A stretch of 64,000 nucleotides of DNA from an uncultured Clostridia bacterium (GTDB taxonomy: Bacteria; Bacillota; Clostridia; Christensenellales; Aristaeellaceae), in contig CALCQO010000046.1 in the NCBI GenBank assembly GCA_937894675.1, positions 62,001 to 126,000 of the forward strand. Reading direction: 5' to 3'. Position numbers and translations under genes: made by a program. Shown here one piece after another: positions 1-11,401 of the stretch. The number at the start of each line of letters is the position of its first letter. Within the stretch, counting starts at the first letter, position 1. The notes below the pieces were generated by a model. It searched no databases, was not told where the DNA came from, and worked only from the letters and a program-made list of their open reading frames with translations.

Positions 1-2
1 AT

Positions 3-611
3 GTGCTGCTCCCTGTGTACCTGGCCAAAGCCGCGCCCAACAGCAAACTGGTCATGCTCAGCACGGATCAGGTGTACAACGGCAACCCCAGCCCTGGTCC
101 CTACCGGGAGGGGGACGAGACCATCCCCAGCAACCTCTACGCCCGGCATAAGCTGGAGATGGAGCAGCGGGTACTGGAGATTTCACCAGGGGCCGTGCTG
201 CTGCGTGCCACCTGGATGTATGACATGCCCCTGTACCAGGGGGATAACCGGGGCAACTTTCTGATGAATATTATCAAGTCCGTCCTCGCGGGCCAGCCCA
301 CCGCCTGGAGCCGGGAACAGTACAGGGGCCTCACCTATGTACGGGAAGCGGCGGAATCCATGACCGGCGCCCTGCAACTCGCGGGGGGTGTATACAACTT
401 CGGCAGCGAAAACAGTATGAATATGTACGATACCGCCCAATTCCTGCTGTTCGCTATGGGCGCAAAGGGGCATCTGCTGGAAGCGGGCGTCCGGGGCAAC
501 CTGTGGATGGACTGCGAAAAGGCCAGGGTGGGCGGCGTAGCCTTCCTGAACACCCAGGAAGGGCTTGCGCGCTGCCTTGCGGACTACGGCATGGGCGCGC
601 CCGGCAAGTAG
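3..611 (+). CDS. NAD-dependent sugar-nucleotide reductase/epimerase (RmlD-like), 3' part
   Basis: About 202 residues of an extended short-chain dehydrogenase are visible. The upstream part with the Rossmann glycine motif lies outside the window, so the true start is not seen. The stretch LSTDQVYNG followed by YARHK supplies the S/T and YxxxK catalytic signature of the RmlD/dTDP-4-dehydrorhamnose reductase superfamily, and LLRATWMYD resembles the substrate-domain entry of that family. A role in sugar-nucleotide reduction for cell-surface polysaccharide is inferred. The exact substrate cannot be told, and a generic NAD-dependent epimerase is equally possible. A terminator stem overlaps the stop codon, so this is the last gene of its unit. 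Confidence 0.75.
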   Translation: MLLPVYLAKAAPNSKLVMLSTDQVYNGNPSPGPYREGDETIPSNLYARHKLEMEQRVLEISPGAVLLRATWMYDMPLYQGDNRGNFLMNIIKSVLAGQPTAWSREQYRGLTYVREAAESMTGALQLAGGVYNFGSENSMNMYDTAQFLLFAMGAKGHLLEAGVRGNLWMDCEKARVGGVAFLNTQEGLARCLADYGMGAPGK

Positions 612-631
612 GGGTGCCGGGGGCTGTTTTT
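600..631 (+). terminator. Rho-independent terminator after the reductase gene
   Basis: CCCGGCA (600-606) pairs with TGCCGGG (615-621), and a T5 run ends at 631. The stop codon TAG at 609-611 lies in the loop. The stem starts inside the coding sequence. Confidence 0.7.
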
Positions 632-685
632 CTCCCATCCAAATACACAGGTGGGCTTGTGTTGCCCATGATTTAACGCAATCCC

Positions 686-697
686 ATGATGTATCAT
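686..697. promoter_or_regulatory. Short palindrome upstream of the sensor kinase gene
   Basis: ATGAT-GT-ATCAT is a perfect palindrome 29 bp before the kinase start. A possible -10 (TATCAT, 692-697) overlaps its right arm, with no good -35. It could be an operator for autoregulation of the two-component pair. The functional assignment is inference. Confidence 0.35.
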
Positions 698-725
698 ACC
701 AAACAAGGAAAGGAGGATAGAAACC

Positions 726-1700
726 ATGAAGCTTTTGCTATTGATGTGCGATTTGGTGATATCCTCCGTGTACGCCCTGCTGTGCTACTGGCTGTTTCCC
801 GCACAGTTTGGCGGCATCATGATTATTATGCTGTTTTTTCTGGCGGTGCGGGTGCTGGCGCTGTCCGTGCATGATGCCTTTTCCATCGGCAACCTGCTGC
901 TGCTCGTGCCTTTGCGGCAATACCAGCCGGTGCTGCTGGTGGTGATGTACCTGCTGTACATGGCGCTGTATTTTTTTCTGACCCTCAAGGAGCAAAAACA
1001 AAAAGCCCTGACGGAGGAAAACACCCGCCTGCAAATTGAAACCCAGCAGGCGCGGCACTACCGCCAATTGCAGGAACGCTTTGAAAACCAGATTGCCCTG
1101 AATACCAGGCTGCAGGAGCGCGAGCGTATCGCCCAGGACATCCACGATGTACTTGGGCACTCGGTCACCGCCTCCGTTTTTCAGTTGGAAGCGGCCAAAA
1201 AAATCATGGCGGAACAGCCCGAGAAAGCGCGGCAGATGGTCAGCCAGGCGGCGGATAACCTTCGCCAGGGGATGGAGCAGATACGAAGCACCGTGCACCA
1301 GATGAAAGCCCAGGCGCCGGACATGAACCGCCAGGAAATGAACACCATCATCGAGCGTTTCAGGCGCGACAGCGGCCTGACGACCCACTACCAGGTGGAA
1401 GGCGAGGGGGAACTAAGCAATGGGGCATGGGATGTGCTGCACAGCAATCTGACGGAAGCCCTCTCCAATGTCATGCGCCACGCCCAGGCTTCCCAGGTGC
1501 GGGTAACCTTGCAGATATTGCCGGGCGTTGCGCGCCTGGAGGTGCACGATGACGGCCTGGGCGCCAAGGACGCCCGGGAGGGCATGGGCATCAGCGGCAT
1601 GCGCAGCCGGGCGCTGGAGAGGGGGGGCAGCCTGATGGTCAGGGGAGACAAGGGGATGACAGTCATCACCCTGCTGCCCCGGGAAGGAAAGGAAGTATGA
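726..1700 (+). CDS. Sensor histidine kinase, HisKA_3/NarL-type
   Basis: A 324-residue membrane kinase. About four hydrophobic segments fill residues 1-86 with almost no extracytoplasmic loop, as in intramembrane-sensing kinases. A coiled-coil linker (about 87-130) leads to the H-box ERIAQDIHDVLGH (phospho-acceptor His near 140), then the N-box EALSNVMRHAQAS and the ATP-lid motifs DDGLG and GMGISGM. It should phosphorylate the response regulator encoded directly downstream, whose start overlaps its stop by 4 bp. AGGAAAGGAGG precedes the ATG. With the ABC genes at 3.3-6.5 kb it recalls the LnrJK-LnrLMN arrangement of Bacillus, so a membrane-active drug is a plausible signal. Confidence 0.92.
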   Translation: MKLLLLMCDLVISSVYALLCYWLFPAQFGGIMIIMLFFLAVRVLALSVHDAFSIGNLLLLVPLRQYQPVLLVVMYLLYMALYFFLTLKEQKQKALTEENTRLQIETQQARHYRQLQERFENQIALNTRLQERERIAQDIHDVLGHSVTASVFQLEAAKKIMAEQPEKARQMVSQAADNLRQGMEQIRSTVHQMKAQAPDMNRQEMNTIIERFRRDSGLTTHYQVEGEGELSNGAWDVLHSNLTEALSNVMRHAQASQVRVTLQILPGVARLEVHDDGLGAKDAREGMGISGMRSRALERGGSLMVRGDKGMTVITLLPREGKEV

Positions 1701-2302
1701 TTCGCGTAGCGATTGTGGATGATGACGCTCTGATCCGCGAGTCCCTGGCGATTCTGCTGGAGGGCAGGGAAGGCATTACCATTGCAGGCCAGGGTCAGAA
1801 TGGGCTGGATGCCCTTGCCCTGTGCAAAGGATGCGATGTGATGCTGCTGGACTTGCGCATGCCCGTCAAAGGCGGCCTGGAGGTGCTGGAGGAACTGATC
1901 CGTCACACCCGGGTGCTGGTGCTGACAACCTTTGACGATGACGCCGAAATGGTAAAAAGCCTGCAGCTGGGCGCCCATGGCTACCTGCTCAAGTCCGCCA
2001 CCCCCGACTCCATTGCCCACGCGATTGTGGAAATCAGCCGGGGCAAGAATGTCTTTGATACCGTGGCCATGGAGGCGGTGCGACGCAACCTGCACGCGGC
2101 CGGGGAAAAACGCGCGGAATTAACCCCCCGGGAGGCGGACATCGCTGCCTGCATCGCCGAGGGGCTCAACAATAAACAGATTGCGGAAAGGCTGTTTCTT
2201 TCCGAAGGCACGGTCAAGAATCACATCTCGGTGATTCTGCAGAAAAGCGGGCTGGAGCACCGCACCCAGATTGCCATCAGCCGCTTAAAGGGCGAGCTGT
2301 AG
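1697..2302 (+). CDS. Response regulator, NarL/LuxR family
   Basis: A 201-residue regulator with an N-terminal receiver domain: acidic pocket D8-D10, phospho-acceptor Asp52 in LLDLRMP, the conserved Thr of LTTFD and Lys of LLKSA. The C-terminal LuxR-type helix-turn-helix (about 138-200) reads LTPREADIAACIAEG then NNKQIAERLFLSEGTVKNHI. The ATGA overlap with the kinase gene shows translational coupling. Its likely target is the ABC exporter operon at 3312, where GTGAC half-sites sit upstream of a promoter with a weak -35. It ends 21 bp before an oppositely oriented gene, with no clear terminator between them. Confidence 0.93.
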   Translation: MIRVAIVDDDALIRESLAILLEGREGITIAGQGQNGLDALALCKGCDVMLLDLRMPVKGGLEVLEELIRHTRVLVLTTFDDDAEMVKSLQLGAHGYLLKSATPDSIAHAIVEISRGKNVFDTVAMEAVRRNLHAAGEKRAELTPREADIAACIAEGLNNKQIAERLFLSEGTVKNHISVILQKSGLEHRTQIAISRLKGEL

Positions 2303-2323
2303 AGCGCTGGGGTGTAGGCGGCT

Positions 2324-2743
2324 TTATTGCCCCTGGGCAAGGCGCCGGAGACGTTCGCCCAGCAGTTCTCCGTCTTTTGATAATACGTCCCGCAAAGCGG
2401 CAATGTCCGCTTCTATGGTGGGGCTTTCAACCGCCACCTTCACCGTCATCGCTTCCCCCTGCAGGCCAATGCGGCTGACAAGGGGGTTGTTTTCGTCATA
2501 GAGCTTGGGCATCCGGTAGGCTTCGCCCATGTATCCAAGGGCGGTCTGCAGCAGCAGCGCCATATCGGCAGCCTGGTGCAAGGGCAGGGTTAAGGATGTT
2601 TCCCCTTCCCGCAGACGAATGACGGCCTCGCCCGCCTCATCAAGGCCGATGGCAAGGGAGGCAGCGTTTGCCTGCCCGGCTTTCCTGCCGTTGACGCGGC
2701 CATAGTCCCCGGCTTCAAACACCGGGCGGATATCATCCTTCAT
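2324..2743 (-). CDS. Conserved hypothetical protein, DUF6530-like
   Basis: A 139-residue soluble protein with no signal peptide or membrane segment. The stretch EAYRMPKLYDENNP followed by VSRIGLQGEAM resembles a family I recall as DUF6530, found in Clostridia; the function is unknown. Its start overlaps the end of the DUF3783 gene (2733-3083) by 11 bp, so the two are co-translated. The pair sits on the reverse strand between a two-component system and the ABC exporter it probably controls. The family name is from memory and moderately certain. Confidence 0.65.
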   Translation of the reverse strand: MKDDIRPVFEAGDYGRVNGRKAGQANAASLAIGLDEAGEAVIRLREGETSLTLPLHQAADMALLLQTALGYMGEAYRMPKLYDENNPLVSRIGLQGEAMTVKVAVESPTIEADIAALRDVLSKDGELLGERLRRLAQGQ

Positions 2744-3083
2744 TGGGTTCCCCCTGATTATGCATGGGCCGCTTGTTGGCCTTGAACCATGCGTCCTCCT
2801 CCGCTAATTCCTTGTTGAGGGCTACGCTGTCCCAGGCGCTGTTGGTCTCCGTCAGCACCGCCTTTAGTTGAATGGGGCGGTAGCCTTTCTGCCGGAAGGC
2901 GTTGAGGAAAGCGGACACCTTCTCATTGGGAAAGAAGCATAACACCATCATTTCTTCGGCGAAGCCTTCCCCATCAAACAGGGCTTCCTTTTCTTCCTCC
3001 AGCCCAGCCAGCATGCCGAGGGGCAGGGCGTATTCCTTTTTGTCCACCACGCGGCAGCGGATGCCGTTGATGACGCTCAGCAT
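2733..3083 (-). CDS. DUF3783 domain protein
   Basis: At least 116 residues. The region LCFFPNEKVSAFLNAFRQKG followed by PIQLKAVLTETNSAWDSVAL matches the DUF3783 pattern of Clostridia; the function is unknown. The first ATG at 3083 has only a weak Shine-Dalgarno. The same frame is open upstream to 3140 and encodes IKPVALVYNLSPEREKQVK, which looks like the missing conserved N-terminus. That segment has no ATG, GTG or TTG, but an ATC at 3138-3140 lies 7 nt behind a GGAGG. The true start may therefore be a non-canonical AUC giving 135 residues. Confidence 0.75.
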   Translation of the reverse strand: MLSVINGIRCRVVDKKEYALPLGMLAGLEEEKEALFDGEGFAEEMMVLCFFPNEKVSAFLNAFRQKGYRPIQLKAVLTETNSAWDSVALNKELAEEDAWFKANKRPMHNQGEPNEG

Positions 3084-3176
3084 TTTTACCTGTTTTTCCC
3101 GCTCGGGGGAAAGGTTGTATACCAGGGCAACGGGTTTGATAACAATCCCTCCGTTTCATCATTGATTTATAAAACC

Positions 3177-3205
3177 ATTATACCCGCCCAGCCGCCGCCC
3201 CGCAA
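3177..3205 (-). promoter_or_regulatory. Promoter for the DUF3783/DUF6530-like pair
   Basis: On the reverse strand TTGCGG (3200-3205) and a perfect TATAAT (3177-3182) are separated by 17 bp. The expected transcript starts near 3170, placing the GGAGG about 20 nt into the message. Confidence 0.55.
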
Positions 3206-3222
3206 GGAAACGGACAGGGGGG

Positions 3223-3287
3223 GTGACTTTTGTCATGCCGGAAAGTGACCTTTTCAACTCCTTTCCCTGCGCTGCCTGTTGTACAAT
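3223..3287 (+). promoter_or_regulatory. Putative response-regulator-activated promoter of the ABC exporter operon
   Basis: The -10 TACAAT (3282-3287) has a poor -35 (TCCTTT at 3259-3264), as in activator-dependent promoters. Upstream lie two direct repeats, GTGACTTTT (3223-3231) and GTGACCTTTT (3245-3254), exactly 22 bp or two helical turns apart. The first is also part of the inverted repeat TGAC-TTTT-GTCA (3224-3235). The neighbouring NarL-type regulator is the obvious candidate to bind here (inference). Confidence 0.5.
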
Positions 3288-3311
3288 GGCATCAGTCAAG
3301 GAGGTACGAGT

Positions 3312-4235
3312 ATGCTGCAAACAAGTCAATTGGTGAAACGATATGATAAAAACCTGGCGGTCAGCTCCATCAGCTTTTCCGTTCAGCCCGGGGAAATCTT
3401 TGGTCTCCTGGGGCCCAACGGCGCGGGCAAAAGCACTACCATCAACATCATCACCGGCCTTATCCGCAAGGACGAGGGCAGGGTGCTGGTAGGCGGCGCT
3501 GATTTGGACAAGGATTTAGTGAAATGCAAATACATGATGGGCATCGTTCCCCAGGACCTGGCCATCTACAGTGATTTGACCGCGGAACAGAATGTGCGCT
3601 TCTTTGGCTCCCTTTATGGGTTAAAAGGCGGCAAGCTGGAGGAGAATACCAAAGAAACCCTGGAGTTTGTCGGCCTGTATGAAAGACGCAAGGACCGGGC
3701 GAAAACATTTTCCGGCGGCATGAAGCGCAGGCTCAATATCGCCTGCGGTCTGGTGCATCGGCCCAAGCTCCTCATTCTGGATGAACCCACCGTGGGCATA
3801 GACCCCCAGAGCCGCAACCATATCATGGAGTCCATCACCCAGCTGAACAAACAGGGGATGACCATTCTGTACACCACCCACTACATGGAGGAGGCGGAGC
3901 ATCTGTGCGACCGCATCGCCATCATGGACATGGGGCAGATTGTCGCCCAGGGTACCCTGCCCCAGCTGCGCGCCATGGTGGAGGAACACTGGTACATCAC
4001 CATGGCGCTCAAGGGAGAAGTGCCCATGGAGCAGCTGCGCATGGTGGAAGGGGTGGAGCAGATTGACATCCGCGACCACCGCTACCGCTTTTCCTGCAAG
4101 CAGAAAAAGAACCAATTGCGGGACTTGCTGGACCTGCTCATACATCACCAGGTAGAAATCACCGACATGGACATCAACGAACCGGATTTGGAGGATATAT
4201 TCCTCACCCTCACCGGTAAAAGCCTGCGGGATTAA
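3312..4235 (+). CDS. ABC transporter ATP-binding protein, drug-export (DrrA/LnrL-like)
   Basis: A 307-residue ATPase with Walker A GPNGAGKS, signature FSGGMKRRL, Walker B LLILDEP and switch His in TTHYMEEAE, plus the C-terminal extension (about 215-307) typical of ABC-2 drug and polyether exporters. The start at 3312 is chosen because AGGAGGT lies 7 nt upstream; an in-frame ATG at 3279 has no ribosome site and precedes the promoter's expected start. It energises the two ABC-2 permeases that follow; the first begins 9 bp downstream behind its own AAGGAGG. Substrate unknown, likely an amphipathic antibiotic by analogy with LnrLMN. Confidence 0.93.
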   Translation: MLQTSQLVKRYDKNLAVSSISFSVQPGEIFGLLGPNGAGKSTTINIITGLIRKDEGRVLVGGADLDKDLVKCKYMMGIVPQDLAIYSDLTAEQNVRFFGSLYGLKGGKLEENTKETLEFVGLYERRKDRAKTFSGGMKRRLNIACGLVHRPKLLILDEPTVGIDPQSRNHIMESITQLNKQGMTILYTTHYMEEAEHLCDRIAIMDMGQIVAQGTLPQLRAMVEEHWYITMALKGEVPMEQLRMVEGVEQIDIRDHRYRFSCKQKKNQLRDLLDLLIHHQVEITDMDINEPDLEDIFLTLTGKSLRD

Positions 4236-4244
4236 GGAGGAAGC

Positions 4245-5354
4245 ATGCGTTTTCTGAAATTTCTTAAAAAGGAAATCCTGCACATCCTGCATGACAGCGA
4301 CTCCCTTTTATTGATGGTGCTCTTTCCCTTCGCCCTGACATTGGTGCTGGGCTCAGCCCTCAGCGGGGCTTTCGACCGGGTGGTGAATATGCCGCAAATC
4401 AGCCTGCCCATCGTTTCCAAAGGGGATATGCAGTCTTCCCTGTTTATCAACCAGGGCAGGAGCGCTGGAATCTCCTTTCATGAAACATCCCTGAAAGATG
4501 CAAAGGAAGAAGCGAAAACAGGGGAAAGCGACGGGTACATTACACTGGACGGCAAGGGTGTAAGTTATTACACCGATAACCCCGGCAGCATCAGCGCCAT
4601 GGTGGTGCGGACCTACTCGGGCATCTTTGCCAAGCAGGCAACCATGGCCAACCTGGCGGCGCAAAAGGGAAAGCTGGACCTGATTGCCCCCCGCATGGGG
4701 AATTATGTGGAAAGCCAGGGCATTGATCTTGAGAACGAGCCCTCCTCCTTTGGCTACTATGGCATCACCATGCTCACCATGATTATGATGTACGGCGCCA
4801 TCCAGGCGGCCAACATGATGGACCTGGAAAGGAAGGAGCGCACCTACCAGCGCTTGAAGACATCCCCGTATTCCATGAACGGGGTATTTCTGGCCAAATC
4901 CGGCGTATCCGTGCTTGCTCTGCTGGTTCAGGCGGCGATTCTGATGATTACCAACCGTTTGATATACCAGGTGGATTACCGGAACATGCTGATGGTGACG
5001 CTGATGCTGATTCCTTACGCCCTGTTCTGCGGGGGGCTTGGGCTGATGATGTACCAGGTGCTGGGCAACGCCCGTTCCGCCAACAGCGTGCTGAACCTGC
5101 TGATTTTCCTGTTGGTATTCATCGGCGGCGGGTATGTGCCCCTGTCCATCATGATGCCCGGCGCCGCGAATATCGCCTCGTATTCTCCCGTGGGGCTCAT
5201 CAACAACGGCTTGTTCGACTATATCTACAAGAATGACCTGGCTTCCATCATCCGCGCCATGGCTGTTACGGGAGGCCTGGGGTTCATCATGCTGGCGGTT
5301 GCCTACATGCTGTATAGAAAAGAGGAGGGAAGCAACCGTGCTGCAGGTTATTAA
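4245..5354 (+). CDS. ABC-2 type permease (first of two)
   Basis: A 369-residue membrane protein of the ABC2_membrane_3 type: one N-terminal membrane helix (about 20-38), a large extracytoplasmic domain (about 40-170) and five to six helices in the C-terminal half. The internal motif EGKERTYQRLK-like DLERKERTYQRLKTSP precedes the core helices, as in exporters of this class. It pairs with the permease encoded next, whose GTG start lies 17 bp before this stop, and with the ATPase upstream. Start supported by AAGGAGGAAGC directly before the ATG. Confidence 0.9.
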   Translation: MRFLKFLKKEILHILHDSDSLLLMVLFPFALTLVLGSALSGAFDRVVNMPQISLPIVSKGDMQSSLFINQGRSAGISFHETSLKDAKEEAKTGESDGYITLDGKGVSYYTDNPGSISAMVVRTYSGIFAKQATMANLAAQKGKLDLIAPRMGNYVESQGIDLENEPSSFGYYGITMLTMIMMYGAIQAANMMDLERKERTYQRLKTSPYSMNGVFLAKSGVSVLALLVQAAILMITNRLIYQVDYRNMLMVTLMLIPYALFCGGLGLMMYQVLGNARSANSVLNLLIFLLVFIGGGYVPLSIMMPGAANIASYSPVGLINNGLFDYIYKNDLASIIRAMAVTGGLGFIMLAVAYMLYRKEEGSNRAAGY

Positions 5355-6465
5355 GAACAATTTCAAGCAAATGCTGGCAAGCCCGGGCATGCTGCTGGTC
5401 AGCCTGATTCTGCCCGCGGCCCTCTTCGCTGTGGCGCTGGGCATGTTCGGCAACAGTTCCGGCCAGGCCAAATGGAACATCGCCATTGTGGATGTGGATC
5501 ACACCGTCCTGTCCGGCAGCCTGGGGGATGTCCTGCGGCAGGACGCCAACCGGGTGGAAGAGAAGACCAGTGAAGAAGCGGACAAAGCCCTCACCAGCAG
5601 CCGCTCGGACGCTGCGGTGCTGATTCCCAAAGGGTTTGAGCAGCAAGTGCTGTCGGGCGGGAAACCAACAATTACCGTGCGTTCCCTCAAAGGGCAGGAG
5701 GTGGTGGGAACGTTGAATGTCACGCTGAACATGTACATCGGCGACCTGCTCCGCCTGCGGGAGATTCTTGGCATAACTAACGGAGAAGCGCTGGCGAAGG
5801 AATATTCGCTGCTTGCGGAAAACGGGGTGCAATACCAGGAAAAACCGGTCAGCGAGGGCAAAGTCAGCCAGGGGCTGTCCCAGGCCAGCGGCATCCTGTT
5901 CTACATCCTTTCCATGAGCATGATGCAGAACGCCCACCTGATTCTGAAGGAAAAGCAAATGGGCACCCTCAACCGCATCCGGCAGGCGCCGCTGAGAAGA
6001 CTCACCTTTATCGTGGCGGTGTTCTGCCATGGTGTTCTGCTGCTGCTGTTCAACCTGCTGAGCATCTTTTTGCTGACAATTTTCCTGTTCCCCGCCCAGA
6101 CCAGCCTGGATATGTACCTATTGTGGTTCTACTATGGCGTGACGTGGATTATTATCGGCATTTTCTTCGCCCTGGTGGTTAGATCCAGCACGGTGTTTGA
6201 TTCCCTCTCCACCATCCTGACGGTTATCCTGGCCATGGTAGGCGGCAGCTACTGGCCGCTTTGGATGATGCCTGAAATGATGCAAAAAGCCGCGGTGGTG
6301 GTGCCCCAGTACTGGGCCAACGATGCCATGGGCTATCTGCAAAAGAATATTTCCCTCTTCCGCCTGCCTGGGCACCTGCTGGCTCTGACGGGGTTCTCCT
6401 GCCTGTTCCTGGCGCTCTGCATCTTTGCCCTCAGGCGGGGCAAGGCGGCGGAAACCTTTATCTGA
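5338..6465 (+). CDS. ABC-2 type permease (second of two)
   Basis: A 375-residue permease with the same plan as its neighbour: an N-terminal helix (LLVSLILPAALFAVALG), an extracytoplasmic domain, then five or six helices including a GGSYWPLWMMPEMMQ segment like the GGGYVPLSIMMPG of its partner. The start is a GTG at 5338 behind AGAGGAGGG. Upstream in-frame ATGs would read into the coding sequence of the first permease and give non-homologous residues. The 17 bp overlap implies coupled translation of a heterodimeric channel. Last gene of the exporter operon; a terminator follows at 6489. Confidence 0.9.
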   Translation: MLQVIKNNFKQMLASPGMLLVSLILPAALFAVALGMFGNSSGQAKWNIAIVDVDHTVLSGSLGDVLRQDANRVEEKTSEEADKALTSSRSDAAVLIPKGFEQQVLSGGKPTITVRSLKGQEVVGTLNVTLNMYIGDLLRLREILGITNGEALAKEYSLLAENGVQYQEKPVSEGKVSQGLSQASGILFYILSMSMMQNAHLILKEKQMGTLNRIRQAPLRRLTFIVAVFCHGVLLLLFNLLSIFLLTIFLFPAQTSLDMYLLWFYYGVTWIIIGIFFALVVRSSTVFDSLSTILTVILAMVGGSYWPLWMMPEMMQKAAVVVPQYWANDAMGYLQKNISLFRLPGHLLALTGFSCLFLALCIFALRRGKAAETFI

Positions 6466-6488
6466 CGGCAAATAACAAGGAAGAAAAG

Positions 6489-6513
6489 CGGCACGTGCTT
6501 CGCGTGCCGTTTT
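6489..6513 (+). terminator. Terminator of the ABC exporter operon
   Basis: CGGCACG (6489-6495) pairs with CGTGCCG (6503-6509) around a 7-nt loop, followed by TTTT. Confidence 0.8.
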
Positions 6514-6594
6514 CTCATATACGCCCCAAAGGCTGTCCCAAAGTTCAACCGTTTTATACATCTTCCAAAAACCTTGATTTATCAACGGTTTTGA

Positions 6595-8748
<2,154 letters not shown>

Positions 8749-8759
8749 TTGGGGGAACT

Positions 8760-11300
<2,541 letters not shown>

Positions 11301-11320
11301 GCCCCTAAGACAATCCGGGT

Positions 11321-11349
11321 TTTACAAGGTCAGCCAAGCAGTGTACAAT
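11321..11349 (+). promoter_or_regulatory. Promoter of the SpoVB-like/YabN genes
   Basis: TTTACA (11321-11326), a 17 bp spacer and TACAAT (11344-11349), each 5 of 6 to consensus. Transcription should start near 11356, inside the inverted repeat at 11347-11374. Confidence 0.7.
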
Positions 11350-11374
11350 CAGAGGGGCGAAAGCCTCTCTGATT
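11347..11374. promoter_or_regulatory. 12 bp inverted repeat overlapping -10 and +1 (operator candidate)
   Basis: AATCAGAGGGGC (11347-11358) and GCCTCTCTGATT (11363-11374) are complementary at every position except one G-T, around GAAA. Because it covers the -10 and the expected start point, most of the left arm would not be transcribed. That favours a protein-binding operator over an RNA hairpin. No T-run follows. Confidence 0.5.
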
Positions 11375-11401
11375 GAATCTATAACGGCAAGCGAGGATAC
11401 G

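Noticed and set aside
2974..3162. Frame beginning ATG-ATG-AAA upstream of DUF3783 as the true N-terminus joined by frameshift
   Set aside because: Its translation is unlike DUF3783, while the other frame gives a natural N-terminus. No slippery sequence is visible.
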